This document shows positions 11,401 to 63,795 of a stretch of DNA of 64,000 nucleotides, in pieces. How positions within the stretch are numbered: position 1 is the stretch's first letter; each line of letters begins with the position of its first letter. The translations under genes and the position numbers were made by a program. A model generated the notes under the pieces. It was not told the origin of the DNA. It ran no database searches and saw only the letters and a program-made list of their open reading frames with translations. This stretch comes from Chrysemys picta bellii (lineage: Eukaryota > Chordata > Testudines > Emydidae): assembly GCF_011386835.1 (NCBI RefSeq), contig NC_088805.1, forward strand, positions 17,666,836 through 17,730,835, given 5' to 3'.

Positions 11401-13840
11401 GGGAGATTGCGGAGGCAAAAATCAAAAGGTCTTTCAAGATCTAGCTAGATCCAAGCCAAGTGCAAAATAAGGACTTAAAGAGATGGGCTTTGGCAATCTA
11501 AATCGCCATTTCTCAGGTCTCCAAAGTGTCTTGTGCTCTTTAAATTGCTTCCTGTTATATGCTTTGTAATTGCTGCTTTATACATTACTGAAACCATTCA
11601 GCTGGTCTAGCCAAAGCGAACAGACGAAGAATGGTAAGATTTCCAAACCACGGCATTTAAGAACAATGTCTTCCGGATTATTTAAGTCTCCTGCCAGAGC
11701 ATTAGTTAGCTACATTTCTCTAAGGGAAAAAACCTGGATTTCCTGATGTTTTCAGCTGTGTTTGCACAACGTGCCTTCGTGTGAAGGTGAAAACTAATGT
11801 ATTTCCTCTTCAGCCTTTGTAAGAAAGGGACAACGCAGTATGATCAAAGGTGATAAAAAGTGCCGAGTTGCAATTGTTTAGCCCCTATTAAACAAAAATA
11901 TTTAAATAGATATTCCAGATTCCTGTGTGTTCTGAGTTTCTTTAAAGATTCCAAACCCACATAAGACTATTCAACCATCTGAATAAACCCAAAACAGCTA
12001 TGGGAACCGGGCACAAGTTATATAAGCTTGAATGGAAGCTTGACTCACTTCATTTAAGTCTGTTTACACTTTAATAAGAAACCACAATAAAGTAACTTAC
12101 TTTCAATAAACAGCCTGTGCTAGGACAAGGTAGCCACTAGGTTTGGACTTTGTCTCTTATAGGTGGCCTGCAAAGGGGACAAATGTTTGTTCCCTTGTTT
12201 TTCTTTGTTTGTTTTTGATGTATTTTAAAGAAGCCTGAAAGTCTGCCCACCCCCGCTTATTTTTCTTACATTAGAAGCCGGGGGTCTTTATTTCCGTGGT
12301 TTTGCTGGAGACCTAGTGGGGTTTTTAACACCACATGAGCTAAAGACGAGCAGTTGTGTGGGGCAGAGCTCTGTAGTCTTATTGTTTAAAATCTTGGGGT
12401 TTGGTTTGTGTTGCATTTTGTCAACACCTATTTAACTCAAACGCCTAACGAAGCATTGGGAGAAAACCGCTGCCTGCAAAAGATTTAAGAGCACTGCCAT
12501 GACACCCGAGCATTGGGCAAGCTCCCACACTCCACACAGGGAAAGCCACACTGGATTCTGCTGTTGTTTCTAAGGTAGGAAAACAAGCAGAAAGTGAAAC
12601 AAAATCTCTCAGGCCTTCATACACAATAAAGGGGGGGGGGGAAAAGAAGAAGAGGGGCACTGACATGTTTCAATCTGTTTTGTAGCTAGTGGATAGAATG
12701 TCAAACAGTTGCCTTGAATTGGAGTATTAATACATTGGGTGATCCGGACCCCCCCTCTCCCAACACACACACGGAATTGCAAAGAGACGTTTGCTTGTAA
12801 CAAAGTTTTCCTTGGAGATGCTGGTTGTGACAGGCTGCAAACTTCCAATACCTCTATCTAGTTAATACAGAGAACCTTGTTCAAACAAGACTGGTCTCCA
12901 TTTCCACTCTTGCCCCAGGGAATAGCCAGTTTTCTCATCATCCTGTAACTTTGACTGACGCAATCAGGTTCTGGAAACCTGCCTCGTTAGTTTACATCCC
13001 AGCCTTCCAGGGATGATGTTAATTTTCCACTTAGGACCAGCAGTTGAATGTGCTAGATCTTGCCTGTAGGAATTAAAATATGATGGCACTATAGTACTTA
13101 GATGCCGTGCTTAGAAATGCATGGTCGGAAACAGTGCTGGATTGGAACCGAGGTAGATTAGATAATCTGAAAAGGTCTTCCCAGGATTCCAAGGTAGGGT
13201 TACAGGATAATTCTCAAAAGGTGTATTTTTAAGAGGCTTTAACCAGTGCTTTGATCCTGGATCATTATTATTGTAAAAGTTGTGTATCTTTAAATTTATG
13301 CTCATCAGGAGCAATAACCTGTCATAGTGGTTGTACTAAGCACCCATAAGAGTGGGTACAGGAGCAGTGTCTAGAGGGGAGCCTTCTTGGCATCCTTTAA
13401 ATGCTATTAAATCCTTACAGAAATCTAGGGTAGCAAGGAGTGACAAACTACGTCTAGAATATCTGTCCAACTCAGACAGTAACAATGGCATATTCCTATT
13501 TGAGTGCCATTTGGTTAAGGGTCTCATGTCACTTTACGGACATTAAGCCTTTACAATCATTATAGAGACAGTTAGAATGAAGCACAGACACATAAATGAG
13601 ATGCCAACGTCATAAACTAGAGTTTTAACTAGAAATGCAGAGTCCTGACTTGCAGTCTAGTACTCGATCCACTTCACAAAACTGCCTCAGGCTACTCTCT
13701 GAGTTCCATGTGTATTGTCTAGAAGGGTCTGAAATTCCTTTAATAAAAAGCCCACTGTAAGACAGTGAAGTGTAATGGCTCTTGTCTTTATTATTACCTA
13801 GAATTTAGCATGTCAGGTACATGCTGGACATACATGAAGT
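8480..13840. other. Gene-poor intergenic sequence
   Basis: I see no exon with credible splice sites and protein similarity here. Around 8830-8920 a self-complementary stretch about oestimated at 90 nt resembles a common reptile repeat with CAATGGATTTACACCA-like phrases. Poly-A lies at 8955-8973 and a G run near 12631. The open frames near 9638-10161 overlap on both strands and look like chance. Confidence 0.5.
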
Positions 13841-13844
13841 GTCA

Positions 13845-14660
13845 CAAAGATGGGGTGTTCACCTCATGCTAGCCTGGAGAGGGTGGATGAGGCTGAGAAG
13901 GGCCTAGTTAACCAGACAGGCCACACCTGAAGGGAATTAAATGGCCTAGGCTAACTCCTGATTGAGGATGGAGCCCAGCTGAGGAGGAACAGGCAGGGCT
14001 AGCGTAAAGCCAGGAAGCTGGCAGTAGAAAGGGGGCTATACCAAGGAAGCCTGCATTCTCCACCAAATTGTCCCAGGATTCACTTGCTGCAGAGGCACCT
14101 CCTCCTGGCTGCTCTGGAGATTAGCTCCTTCCGGCTCCAACGTCCCCTTCCATCGCTTGTGTGTGCGCCCCACAGCCACGCTCTCTCTGCAGTTCAGGCT
14201 GCTCCTCCTTTGTGACTTGGGCCTCCGGCCAGGTCACTATGTGTCTTCACCTTCCAGGGGTATCAAGGACCCTCTAATCAGCAACATCCTATCTTGCTAT
14301 AGTTTCCCTGAGCCTTTTCTTACTCCGCCTTTCTCAAGCTTTCACGCCATCACCCTTCTGGGCAAACCCTTCCCTCGGGGCCTGGCACCCCAGGGTTTCT
14401 ACTCACCCTCTGGGTTTCCTTCTTTCTCTCTCTAAGTCACTGCAGGCTTCTTCACCACAGCTCTCTTTGTTTTTACTGCCAGCTTCCTGGTTTTATACTA
14501 ACCCCACCTGTTCCTTCTCAGATGGGCTCAATCGTCAATCAGGGGATACTTGGGCCACCTCATTCCCCTCAGGTGTGGTCTACCAGTTAATTGGCTCCTT
14601 CCTCAGCCTCATTAACCCTCTCCAGGCTGGTGTGAGGTGAACACCCCACCACAGTGACAC
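13845..14660. repeat. Large divergent inverted repeat, about 190-bp arms
   Basis: The arm 13848-14045, beginning GGTGTTCACCTCATG and including GCCAGGAAGCTGGCAGTA, recurs as reverse complement at about 14465-14655 with GGTGTTCACCTCACA at its outer end. Similarity is good but not perfect along the arm. The 420-nt spacer is pyrimidine-rich. It may be two opposed copies of one repeat or the remains of an LTR-type element. Confidence 0.7.
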
Positions 14661-14689
14661 AGTTCCTTCCTCAAAGATCTTAGAATGTA

Positions 14690-14850
14690 AATAAACAAGA
14701 AAAAGGGGGTGGAAATATATTATCCCCATTGTACAGATGGGGATTCTGAGCAAGAGAATGATTAGGTGACTTGCCCAAAGTCGTGGCACAGCCAGGAATT
14801 GAATCCAGGTCTGATGCCTCCCAGTCCAGGGCCTTAACTATACCACAGTC
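14690..14850 (+). repeat. MIR SINE
   Basis: The series CCCCATTGTACAGATGGGG, GACTTGCCCAAAGTC and GAATTGAATCCAGGTCT is the MIR core and 3' region in the plus orientation. Confidence 0.8.
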
Positions 14851-14942
14851 CTTCACCTTTATGGCTTAGGAAGAGCTCAAACTGCCTAGTTTTATGCAAA
14901 GAGATTTCTTTAAATGGGAAATTTTAGCATGCATATGATAGT

Positions 14943-15080
14943 TTCATAGATTCCAATGCCAGAAGGGACCATTATGCTCATCTAGTCTGACCTCCTGTAG
15001 AGCACAGGCCAGAGAACTTCCCCAAAATAATTCCTAGATTTACAACCGCATGCTGCACAAACAGCTAGGAAATCACATTA
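14943..15080 (-). repeat. CR1-related 3' fragment
   Basis: CATAGATTCCAATGCCAGAA and CATCTAGTCTGACCTCCTG are the reverse complement of a turtle-type CR1 or CR1-tailed SINE 3' end. Confidence 0.75.
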
Positions 15081-15144
15081 TTTTACTTGACAGTGTGGGA
15101 TACAGGGCTGAGCTTTAGCATCGATTTACTATCCTAACTCCTCC

Positions 15145-15447
15145 CTAGACTGGCAAGTTCACTATCCTGCCTGCATGCTGACATGTCTTAAGGGTTTCAT
15201 TATACCCATTAACGATTCGATCATTTTCCTTTGTTCCCCCAACAAGTAGGATCCCATCCAGGGCTACAGAGCACCAGTAGACTGAACGATGTTGTCTTAA
15301 GGCGTACACAAGATTAAATACTGTTAAATCTGATGCATAATACCACAACATTGCCAGGGCCTTTTTAACGTGCATGTTTCTCAAGGCAAGATGACTGACA
15401 AGGGCTACAATAAGGTGCTGAAAGCAATATTTCACCTGGCCCATCAA
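15145..15447 (-). other. Open frame of 100 codons, faint WD40-like spacing
   Basis: The translation contains CSVALDGILLVGGTKENDRI, whose spacing resembles one WD40 blade (Cys-Ser-x-x-x-Asp-Gly, then Gly-x-x-x-x-Asn-Asp-x-Ile), but lacks the Trp-Asp ending. I do not recognise the protein. It could be a decayed retrocopy, a chance frame, or a diverged exon. The expected downstream neighbour GNB1L is a WD40 protein on this strand in mammals, but the residues do not match what I know of it. Confidence 0.15.
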
Positions 15448-16104
15448 ACTTCAATGTAGAGGATTAGAACTAAGAAGAGCTGACAATATTGACTGAGTGC
15501 TGCGATGGAAATATAATTAGCCAGCTGACATTTAATGGACAGAAATGCTCAAAATTTTTAACCAATTAAAGTAATTACACCAGAACCTGTATGTGCTGCC
15601 TTCCAAAACCCGCTGGTTTTTAATCCACCCAATATAATTTAAATTTGGCGCTAGAACCACTGCATGTGTGTATGTTGTGGCTTTTTGGTGGAGCACCATT
15701 AGAAAATTCTTGTATGCAAAGCTAAAAACAAAAGTTATCTTAACACAGTGAGCACCGAGTCTGAAAGAGCAGGCAATGGGTGTGATACAAATAAAGCGAC
15801 TACGTGTGACGTAAGCATGGAGAGAGGAGTTTTATTTCAAAAATCCCTGAATTAGGCCAATATGGGCACATTTTGTTGCCGGCCTTGAGTTGGATGCCTG
15901 GCTGTCCACTGTGCTTCTTATGTTTGTGAACATTAATTAAAGGCTGCTCTTAAGCTTAAGTCTATTCCTATTTAACACCACACTTAAGCATGTGTTTAAG
16001 TCAATGGTTAATGTTAACTTTAGGTCTATTGGTTGCATTGAGACTTAAGCATGTGCATAAGTGCGTTGCTGAATAGGGATGGACTGCTGAGTCCGAGATT
16101 AATA

Positions 16105-16280
16105 CATTCCAAGGCCAGAGGGAACCATTGTGATCATCTAGTCTTGACCCCCCGTATAAGATAAGCCATGAACTTTCACCAAAAGAACTCCTAGAAAAGA
16201 TACCCTCTGAACAGGGACTTGAACCCTGGACCCCTCAGATTAAAACTCTGACCCTTTGTCAATTGAGCCAACTGGGCTCA
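16105..16280 (-). repeat. tRNA-Lys-headed SINE with CR1-like tail (Cry-type)
   Basis: On the minus strand 16280-16205 reads like tRNA-Lys with anticodon TTT: CAGAGTTTTAATCTGAGG for the anticodon arm and GGTTCAAGTCC for the B box. It continues into 16200-16105, which matches the CR1 3' end (reverse of CATCTAGTCTTGACC). A tRNA-Lys head joined to a CR1 tail is the known structure of turtle Cry SINEs. The acceptor stem does not pair, so this is not a tRNA gene. Confidence 0.75.
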
Positions 16281-16304
16281 TTTAAAAAAAAAAAAAAAGG
16301 CCAA

Positions 16305-16385
16305 TTTAGATAGGATTTGAACCTGGGACCTCTCTTATTCTAAGCAAGATACACACACTCTAGAGCAACAGCCAGGCCTCCATTG
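16305..16385 (-). repeat. Second tRNA-derived fragment
   Basis: A B-box-like GGTTCAAATCC on the minus strand, next to a poly-A stretch of the preceding SINE, suggests another tRNA-derived SINE piece. Confidence 0.35.
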
Positions 16386-16389
16386 CTGC

Positions 16390-19300
16390 TACCTGTGTAG
16401 CCTGGCTCCACTGCTCCACTCATGCTAGCTACCACAAGTGTGCATACCCAAGCAGGGGACTCACAGCAATTGCTTGTAGTGTAGAGGCAGCCTAAATAAT
16501 GCAGTATACTGAATCCCCAGGTTTAAAGACTAGCCTAGGTGCATCAAGATGTGCCTGTTCTGTTATTCTTTTCTCTATTTTAATTTGAAATAGGATTAAA
16601 ATTTGATGTTGAAACTAAGACCAATGGGTCCAGAATGCTGCTTGCCTTGTTGCTTTTGAACCACTTGAATTCAAGTGGTGACAAAGGGAGTTGTTCATTA
16701 TTACAAAGCTAAAGGCTACAGTGAAACCCCAGGAGATCAACTTTGTGAGAGTGAAAAGGCCTTTAATACAGCTAAGTGACAATATTCCTTTTCAAGGCCA
16801 CACCAAGGGCAGAATCCATACGAGAATTAATTTTAAACTAACCAGTTAGAGGTCTGATCGTCAGGTAATACCTAAGTGGGAACTTCTTACCAAAGAGAGC
16901 AGACTAAAGAGATAAAAGGAAGTTGAGATTGAAGCCGGACAATGTGGTTCTTTCTCCTCTGATGGACAGAAGTTCATCGCATGAGCTATAACAATGTTCT
17001 ACTAAAGTTAATTCCTAATTTCCTTTGCAACATGTTTTCTCCTAGCACTACCCATATCAACTAGTTAGTTTTGCTGTAATGCAGTTTCATTATAATCCAT
17101 TTTCTTTTGGCTTTGTAAACAAGGTAAATAAATGCTTTGTTTAATCCTTTGACTTCCTAGTGTTTCAAGGGAGTTTCCTCTTAGCATGCATCTTGAAGGC
17201 ACATCATCATCAACACACAGCTGAGCCAATCTGGTAGCTCTCATTACCTGGGCAAGCCATGAGAACATTTGAAATCACAGCTACAGCGCGTAAGGAGTTC
17301 CTTTGTTTTAAATTTAAAATAAAACAAGGTCACCCTGCTGTGCTGGAAAGCTAGAAATCCATTAAAGTTTTCAGGGGCTAATAACTATAGAGATTAGGCA
17401 GCTGGGAGATATGTTTGTGACTCCATGTTCAAGGCATTTAAATTTGTTTGGTGACTGTTTTTAGTTTCCATACCAATCAGCATCCCACCATCAGAAACAT
17501 TAGAATAAAAAGGCCCCACTTTTAACTGATGACCACTAGGATGAGGTTTTCAGTAAGCACAGACCGTGCACGTAAATTAAGTTAAGCAAAGACATTGCAA
17601 CATATTCTTTAAGAAAATCATTTATTTGTCCATAATGTAACAATAAATATAAGGATTTTATATATATATAAATATATATATATTTAATAGGGGTCCAGCA
17701 ATCCTCAGACTTGTCTACTCCACTGTGTGGTTTGACAAACAAGCCATCATTAGCTGGCACCCCGAGAAGACAGCCTGACTGTGTGTATTCATTTAAACAT
17801 ACATTTTCACTTACACACACAGTAAATAATTTGCAGCATCTATCAGACTTTTCACTTGACATTAGTCAGGCTGATTTTATTACGGACAGCTATCCCTGGA
17901 GAGCACACAAGGAATCCACCAAGAAAATAATACCAATCCAAGTAGTTTTCAGTTACTCTGCCTCACTCTTGGTTCTGACACATCAGTGTTTTGTAGCTAT
18001 GAACGTACATCAAGATTTACTTCAGTGGACAACACGTCGTAGTCAATGAGGACCAGAGCCAGGATGCAATTTAAGATGCAAGATCAATTTTCATGGAGTC
18101 TATAAAAGCCCATATTGTGATTCTAAACTAGTGAAAATAAATTGTTGAAAACAAAAGGCGGCTCCATTAGATGGCTACTTTAGACAGTGATGATGTGGAT
18201 TAATTTCACACCCTACATAAAATCTTGGACACTTTCCCACCAGATCTCTCTACTGGTTGCAGTACAGCAAGTTGTTTTTTTCCATTGGCAGTCTCATGAT
18301 AGAAGTGAAATTAACTCATCTCACCTCCTGGGCCTCTCTTTAACCGCACATAATGCACATAAACTCCACAGGGAGGACTGAATACAACAGCAACATGGCC
18401 GAACCAGTGGGTGCCTGAGTAATGCATGCAAAGGAAATGAGCAATGCCACAATGCAACGCAGAGATCATTAGAAATGCTCACACACACCTTATAACCAAC
18501 TGAGGGCTGTTTCTCCTAGCAAGAGCTCTGAAGACCGAAATGCTCTAGGTGAAGCAGGTCATATGCCCCAGCAGCTGAGAAAGATCAAATAGGTTTTGCT
18601 CTGAAATGCTCAATATTTAAATCAACTAAAATATTTTGAAAGAGTTTTAAAGTTTACTGTATGCTTTTTTTTTTGTTAATTGCTCAAAAATGTACAGAGG
18701 TGTTTTGGCTCCAATATTATATTTCCGCAGGATGTCCTCTCTTACCAAGGGAGATAGGGAGGTTTTGACTATGCGTGTGTGAACATGACACTTTCAAAAC
18801 ATTTTTTTATGAAGGGAGTAGCAACAAAAAGGCAGCACACCAAATACATTTCCGTTCCCAAAATGTTTCCTTTCACCTGCAAGTCCATAGACTTGGTCTT
18901 AGTGCTGAATCAAACAAATCAACAGAGGATGAGAAATGCAGAATGCTATAATCATTAGGCAACAGCGTTTGATTGAACCACTCCTCTCTTTTATGGACTA
19001 TGCAATACAAATCCTGGTTTGAATGTGCTACTCTAAAATCTGTAATGTTAGGAGCCACAGATCTGGGAAGCAACTTATCCATAATTTGTGTGTGTATGTT
19101 TGTTTGGTTTTTTTAGGAAAAGCCGCAATACCTGTAAATTGTACCTTGAAATTCTAGCCTCGTGAAACCAACTTAGAAATACTGTAACCCATCATATACA
19201 GCTTTTACTTTTATGTTTCTTGAATAGCAGTAGGAAACCTATTTGCTCTTTCTGCACTGCTAAGGTATATTATCTGCTTCACCTACAGTATCAAGACTTA

Positions 19301-20180
19301 ATACTTTTATAACACATTTAAGATTTACAGTGTCAAACTTTGGAAATGAGGCACTTAGAACCAGTATAGGGCTGTGGGGTTTTGTTTTGTTTTTAAAGTC
19401 AGATCCCTGAAAGGAATTTATTGTAATACCACCTTGATGGCGTGTTGATAAGTACTATTACATTTGTTTTGATAATGTCTGCTGAAGCTTCAGAATTTTT
19501 CAATAGCTTCTGGGGCATGTGCTGTACAATTCTAGTGGCAAGATATGTTTTAAACTTAAATTAAATCCACTACTTATCTATAGCGTAACTCTCAGTGAAA
19601 TAGTAAGCAAACAATATCTTAAAATGGACAGTCTAAGAAAAAAGTGTCATAGATGTGCATAGTCAGCAAACGGATCTTAAGAACTTTGCAATTAACAGGG
19701 CTAGCTAGGATGGCTAGGAAACGGTCAAAACTCATTTGCAAAAATACTGTTTAAAATACAGCATGAAAGACTGATTTTTATTGTGTCTTTCTAAAGAATT
19801 GTAACTAACCCTTCCCCTTCCCACATGCACGGTTTTAACGGGTCGTGAGTAAATATGTTATTGCACTTCTCGAAATACAGTATTAGCCATAAATTGCTAC
19901 TTCAAATGAAATTCTGAGGGCTTGGGATTTTTGTTTTGCCTTTGTCAGGCTACCTATTTAACAGTATTTGGCAATAGCGGCTGTGCTATTTGATTTCTAT
20001 CTTGTTTTTATATTGCTACATGTTAGTCAGGATCTCCCCCTTCTGGCCAATACGAATAAGAAGCAGCTCACACTAGGTGAATGCTTTCTTCCTCCAGGAA
20101 GTTTGGGCAATACGCTGAAAGAACAGTTTGCAGACTGGTATCTTAAAGGTGAGCTCTGAACAGGTACATCTCCTTTCTGG
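16390..20180. other. AT-rich intergenic sequence downstream of TXNRD2
   Basis: No coding exon is evident. An AT microsatellite occupies 17657-17685. A palindromic common repeat with TTAAGCATGTGCATAAGTG-like phrases lies just before, at about 15945-16065. Confidence 0.5.
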
Positions 20181-20181
20181 T

Positions 20182-21462
20182 TTTATTTTTAATATAATGC
20201 AGTTCAGATCCCAACTACCAAAAGTTAATTGTGAGAGTTACAGGAGTTTTAGCTTATCAATGAAAATCTATTTTTAAAAAAGCACAGCTCATATACACCA
20301 CACTCCAATTCATGTCAAATATTTGAGCTATATGAACAGCACACACAGGTTTCTATGTTCAATTCCAATTTTCAGTATTGCTTGCTATTTGGCACTGGAG
20401 CAGTAAGTTGTGTGATCTGCCAATTCCATCTGAGCTGAAATTAATTGGCAATTTGAAAAATGTGCAGGGAAGTTTTCACCAACCCCAAGTTCTTTCTGTA
20501 AGTGTTTAAATGGCAAAATTTCCTCATTGCTAAAGGAATTCTATGAGCTTCCACAACGACACACACTGCCTATGCCAACAGTGAACTCACCCACTAGTGT
20601 AACAACTCTAATGGTCACTTTATATTCTCCTCTATTACCAATTCCTGTACATGGTACATTTCCCTGAAACACTGAAGACTGCTTACCTACTGCTATATGC
20701 TCTGGGATCTGTTTCCTGTCAATGAGCCTTGACTTTGAACTCTTGTGATTACCACCAGCAGGGAGCCGTCTTGCCAGAGCGGAGAAGGAATTATTGCCCG
20801 TGTTCTCTACTCACTATCTGAGACCCTGGTTCAGTTCAGTGAGATTTGGACATCATTCCTCAGGGATGAATTCTTGGGGGAGGTCAGTAGCTAGGTGTTC
20901 TATTGGGAAAACCCTGGCTACGGAAGTCACGCACACACTGTCAGAGAGCTCCAAATATTTGGCATCTACTTCACCTCTGTTTGACAATGCATTTCTCTGA
21001 GAGATGATATCCAAGTGGGATTAATTTGCTAGTGGGTGGGAATGGTTAGTAGTGTGATGGCCACTGTTCCTGTAACAAAGTGATATCCATTTAAGTTTTA
21101 CATAGCTTTAGATACCAAGTGATGGGCAAGAAACACATTTTGATGTACAGAAAATGATGATTTTCTCTAGCTCCCAGCAAAACAAAGGACACAGGCACTT
21201 CAGAAGTGATGCTTTTTGACATAAACCCTATTTCCCTGAAGGTTAAGTACTGTGTTGATTTTAAAGATGTGTGTGGGCAGTTCTTTAGGTAGGTACAGTA
21301 TGGCTAGGACTGTAAATTTAACTTTTTGTTGTCTACTGAAGGAGTGATACCTAAGAAACCTTGAGCTGCAGGACTACGATTACCAAAACTGTGTCAGTTC
21401 AGAATGCTCTTTTTCCTTCTCAATTTTACTGTGTGCTTTTAACTTCTGTCCAGGGATTGGAC
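20182..21462 (-). other. Probable TXNRD2 3' untranslated region with first AATAAA
   Basis: The stretch after the TAA has no other gene and no clear transposon. The first canonical minus-strand AATAAA I found lies at 20187-20182 (TTTATT on the plus strand), giving a 3' UTR of up to about 1.3 kb if it is not spliced. A SECIS element is required for the selenocysteine codon, but reading this strand I found no hairpin that combines the ATGA or GTGA core, the unpaired AA and the GA partner. The real 3' end is unverified. Confidence 0.4.
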
Positions 21463-61010
<39,548 letters not shown>

Positions 61011-61949
61011 CTATGAATAAAATGTATAGATCATTTTGGAGCTGATAGAACACAAAGAAATAAATGAAAAATTGAACTTGAGCAGTACAAAACACTATAC
61101 TGTTTCCATTAGCTCAATTTCTGATTTTCTGCAAAATAAAAACCACAAAGCTAAAGAACTACGTAGAGGTGCTAATACACATTTTAGAATTTTACTGCAT
61201 TTGTACATGCCCAGTGGTTTGAAAAGAACCCAAGAGACCCATCATATATTGAACACCCCTGAAATTCCCATTGCTTCTGTGTGGAATCAACCCTATGTTC
61301 TCCATTGCGTGCGGTGACTTTTTAGAATGTGTAGGCTCTGATCTATAGTATTGGTCACCCACAGAAGTGCCAATGTTATCTATAGATAAGGTAGCTGCAG
61401 TTGGCTCTTGTACTTTTCTACATTTACTATTGGAACAGTGGTTAACATAGATTGAAACAGAAGGGGGAACTCTCATCACAGCAGCCAAGAAATAGAGTGA
61501 GTGCTGCTTACCCAAACCAAGCACAAGAGGGGCAGTTTTCTTCTTCTTTTGTCAAAGGAGTGGGAGCTGTGGTGTGCCTCTCCCCCCCTTTACTTTAACA
61601 CACGTGCAGGAAAAACCCTGAATGCTTCAACGAGTAATATTAAGAATAATTTATCTAAGGCAATCAGAAAGTTTTCAGGTGTGATCCAGAAGCTGAAGTT
61701 CTATCCAAATCAGGACTGTAAAGCTGGGACTCTGAATTTTTCTATTCTAGACTATGTAGGTTTTTATACCATGCTCAACACCACAATATGAGTGCCTTCC
61801 TGTAGTGCATTAGGCCACATGACTATACGCTTGTCACCTGTTTGTTCTCTCATCCTCTCCCCAGAGGAAGAAGCATGCGCAATGGAGTTGATGGTTTTGG
61901 TAATGTGGTGCTTTTTTTGTTTTTAAATATAAATATATCGATTGCTCTG

Positions 61950-63300
61950 TGTTTATGTTAGAGAAGACAAAGTTGAAGAAATGTGCCCTGCACTTGGAGC
62001 AGAAGGTGGTGAGGTCTGTGATGGCCCTAATACCTGGGGGAGTTCATATCACAGTCTTGGACCACCCCTGGAGAGGGTTCTGTCTCCCACACAGACAAGC
62101 TTTACTGTTTTTGTGGAGAGTTCCATTGTGCCAGAGGAGCATAGTTGCTGATCACAGTCTTCGTCCTGAAGCTTTAGATGATCTTTTACATATCCTGGGC
62201 CCAAGCCATGGAATACTTTGAAGATAAGGACTGAGACGTTGAACTTAATTCCAAATTCTATGGAAGGCTAGCGTAGAGAGTGAAGGACAGATCTGATATG
62301 TTCATGGTAGGACACACCCTGGAGTGTACTGCACTAGTTGGAGTTTCTGAAGTGCTGAAGCTTTTCATACTCCGGTATATCACCTTGCGGTTATCCAGCT
62401 GAGAGGTGAAGAAGGCATGAATAACTCAGGCCAGGTCTTTGTCTGCCAGGATGGGATGGGAGTTTCCTAGCCAAGTGGAAATGGTAGAAAGCATTACTTG
62501 TAGATGCTGCTATGTGATAGCTCAGCATCAGCAAGGAATCCAAGAGTATTCCTAGACTACAAACTGAACTGCCCAATTAGGGGGTGTGCATCTTCAACCA
62601 ACAGAGACTGCACCTGGTCTGCAAGCTCTTCAAAATACTTTTCTCTGTCCACAAGCATCACCTCTGTCTTGCTTCAGCCAACTGTTCTTCATCCAAGAGC
62701 TGAGCTCATTCAAGCACTGGGCCATCGTGTGATATGCTTGTTTGTGGTGATGGATAAATAGATCTGTAGATTATCTGCATATTGCTGGAACATGAATCCA
62801 TGTCACCTGAACACTTCACCTAGAGGTTATAAGTAGGTGTTGAAAAGGAACAGACAGAGAATTGATTCTAGTGGTAGAGGTGCAGTTTCCCATCACTACT
62901 CATTGGGAGCATCCTTTCAGAAATAACTATTTTAGCACGTATTATCCTAGGAGCCTGCCACCTCTCTCAGGCAAGATAGCAGATTCTGCAGCATTCAACA
63001 CTGTTGACCATGAGAGAGGTACACCAGGATGAAAATGGATGACTGTTCTCTATCCATTGACAGGAGGAGATCATCCATCTGTGCCACTGAAGCAGCTGCC
63101 ACTAAAACTTTGCCAATGATGTTCATCATATCAGAGCACCAAAGTCCCAGTACCCATCCATGACAAGAGAAGGAAATGGGCAGACACCTCTGACATGGCT
63201 TACTGAACGAACATAGATCATAAGAACAGCAATGTCTACACAAAAGGATGTTCAATACCACCTCCACAACTCTTATGGAGAAACTCATTTTTCGTTTCTC
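61950..63300. repeat. Possible ancient LINE-derived stretch in the upstream intron
   Basis: The sequence has unusually even composition for this intron and includes phrases that recall conserved vertebrate LINE copies, such as ATCACCTCTGTCTTG and, near 62985, a short DSAAFNTVDH translation resembling the AAFDTVDH block of L2-type reverse transcriptases. Orientation and family are uncertain. Confidence 0.35.
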
Positions 63301-63751
63301 CTTGCAAGAGCTATAACCCTTGACTATGTTATGCTTTCACCCTTATTTCACATAGGCATTACACAATAAGGGATGAGGGAATTACACCTGCAGAAAAACT
63401 TGCAGAAAGCCTATTTTTGGTTTTTATGCTGTGTCAAAGGAATTTACACTATGTGTGATATAGGTATTGCCAGCTAGTTCTGAGAGGCTTAAGGTTCAGT
63501 GAGATCAGCCTTTGGTAAACAACACAGATGGGCCTCAAGATAACTAACATGCTATGGACCCTTTACCACCAGGTCATTGGTTAGAACCCGTCCCTGGTTG
63601 ATAGCAACTTAATTTGAGAAAAGACCAATGGCTTATATGAAATGAGTTCAGACATCTCAATTCAGTTTCCAGTGGACAGGTATTTTACCTCTCAAAGTCA
63701 CCATCACAATTAAAACTAATGGGCATTTTCAGGAGAGTCCAAAGAAAGTAA

Positions 63752-63795
63752 GGTTTCAGAGTAGCAGCCGTGTTAGTCTGTATCCGCAAAAAGAA
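63752..63795 (-). repeat. Repeat family A, terminal fragment
   Basis: GGTTTCAGAGTAGCAGCCGT then GTTAGTCTGTATCCGC is the family A 3' end in reverse. Confidence 0.75.

Noticed and set aside
16205..16280. Functional tRNA-Lys gene
   Set aside because: The acceptor stem does not pair, the D arm is degraded, and the sequence continues into a CR1-like tail, so it is a SINE head.
20591..20614. Hairpin CCATTAG/CTAGTGG after a GTGA on the minus strand as SECIS
   Set aside because: The stem is only seven pairs with a ten-base loop and there is no unpaired AA at the right place.
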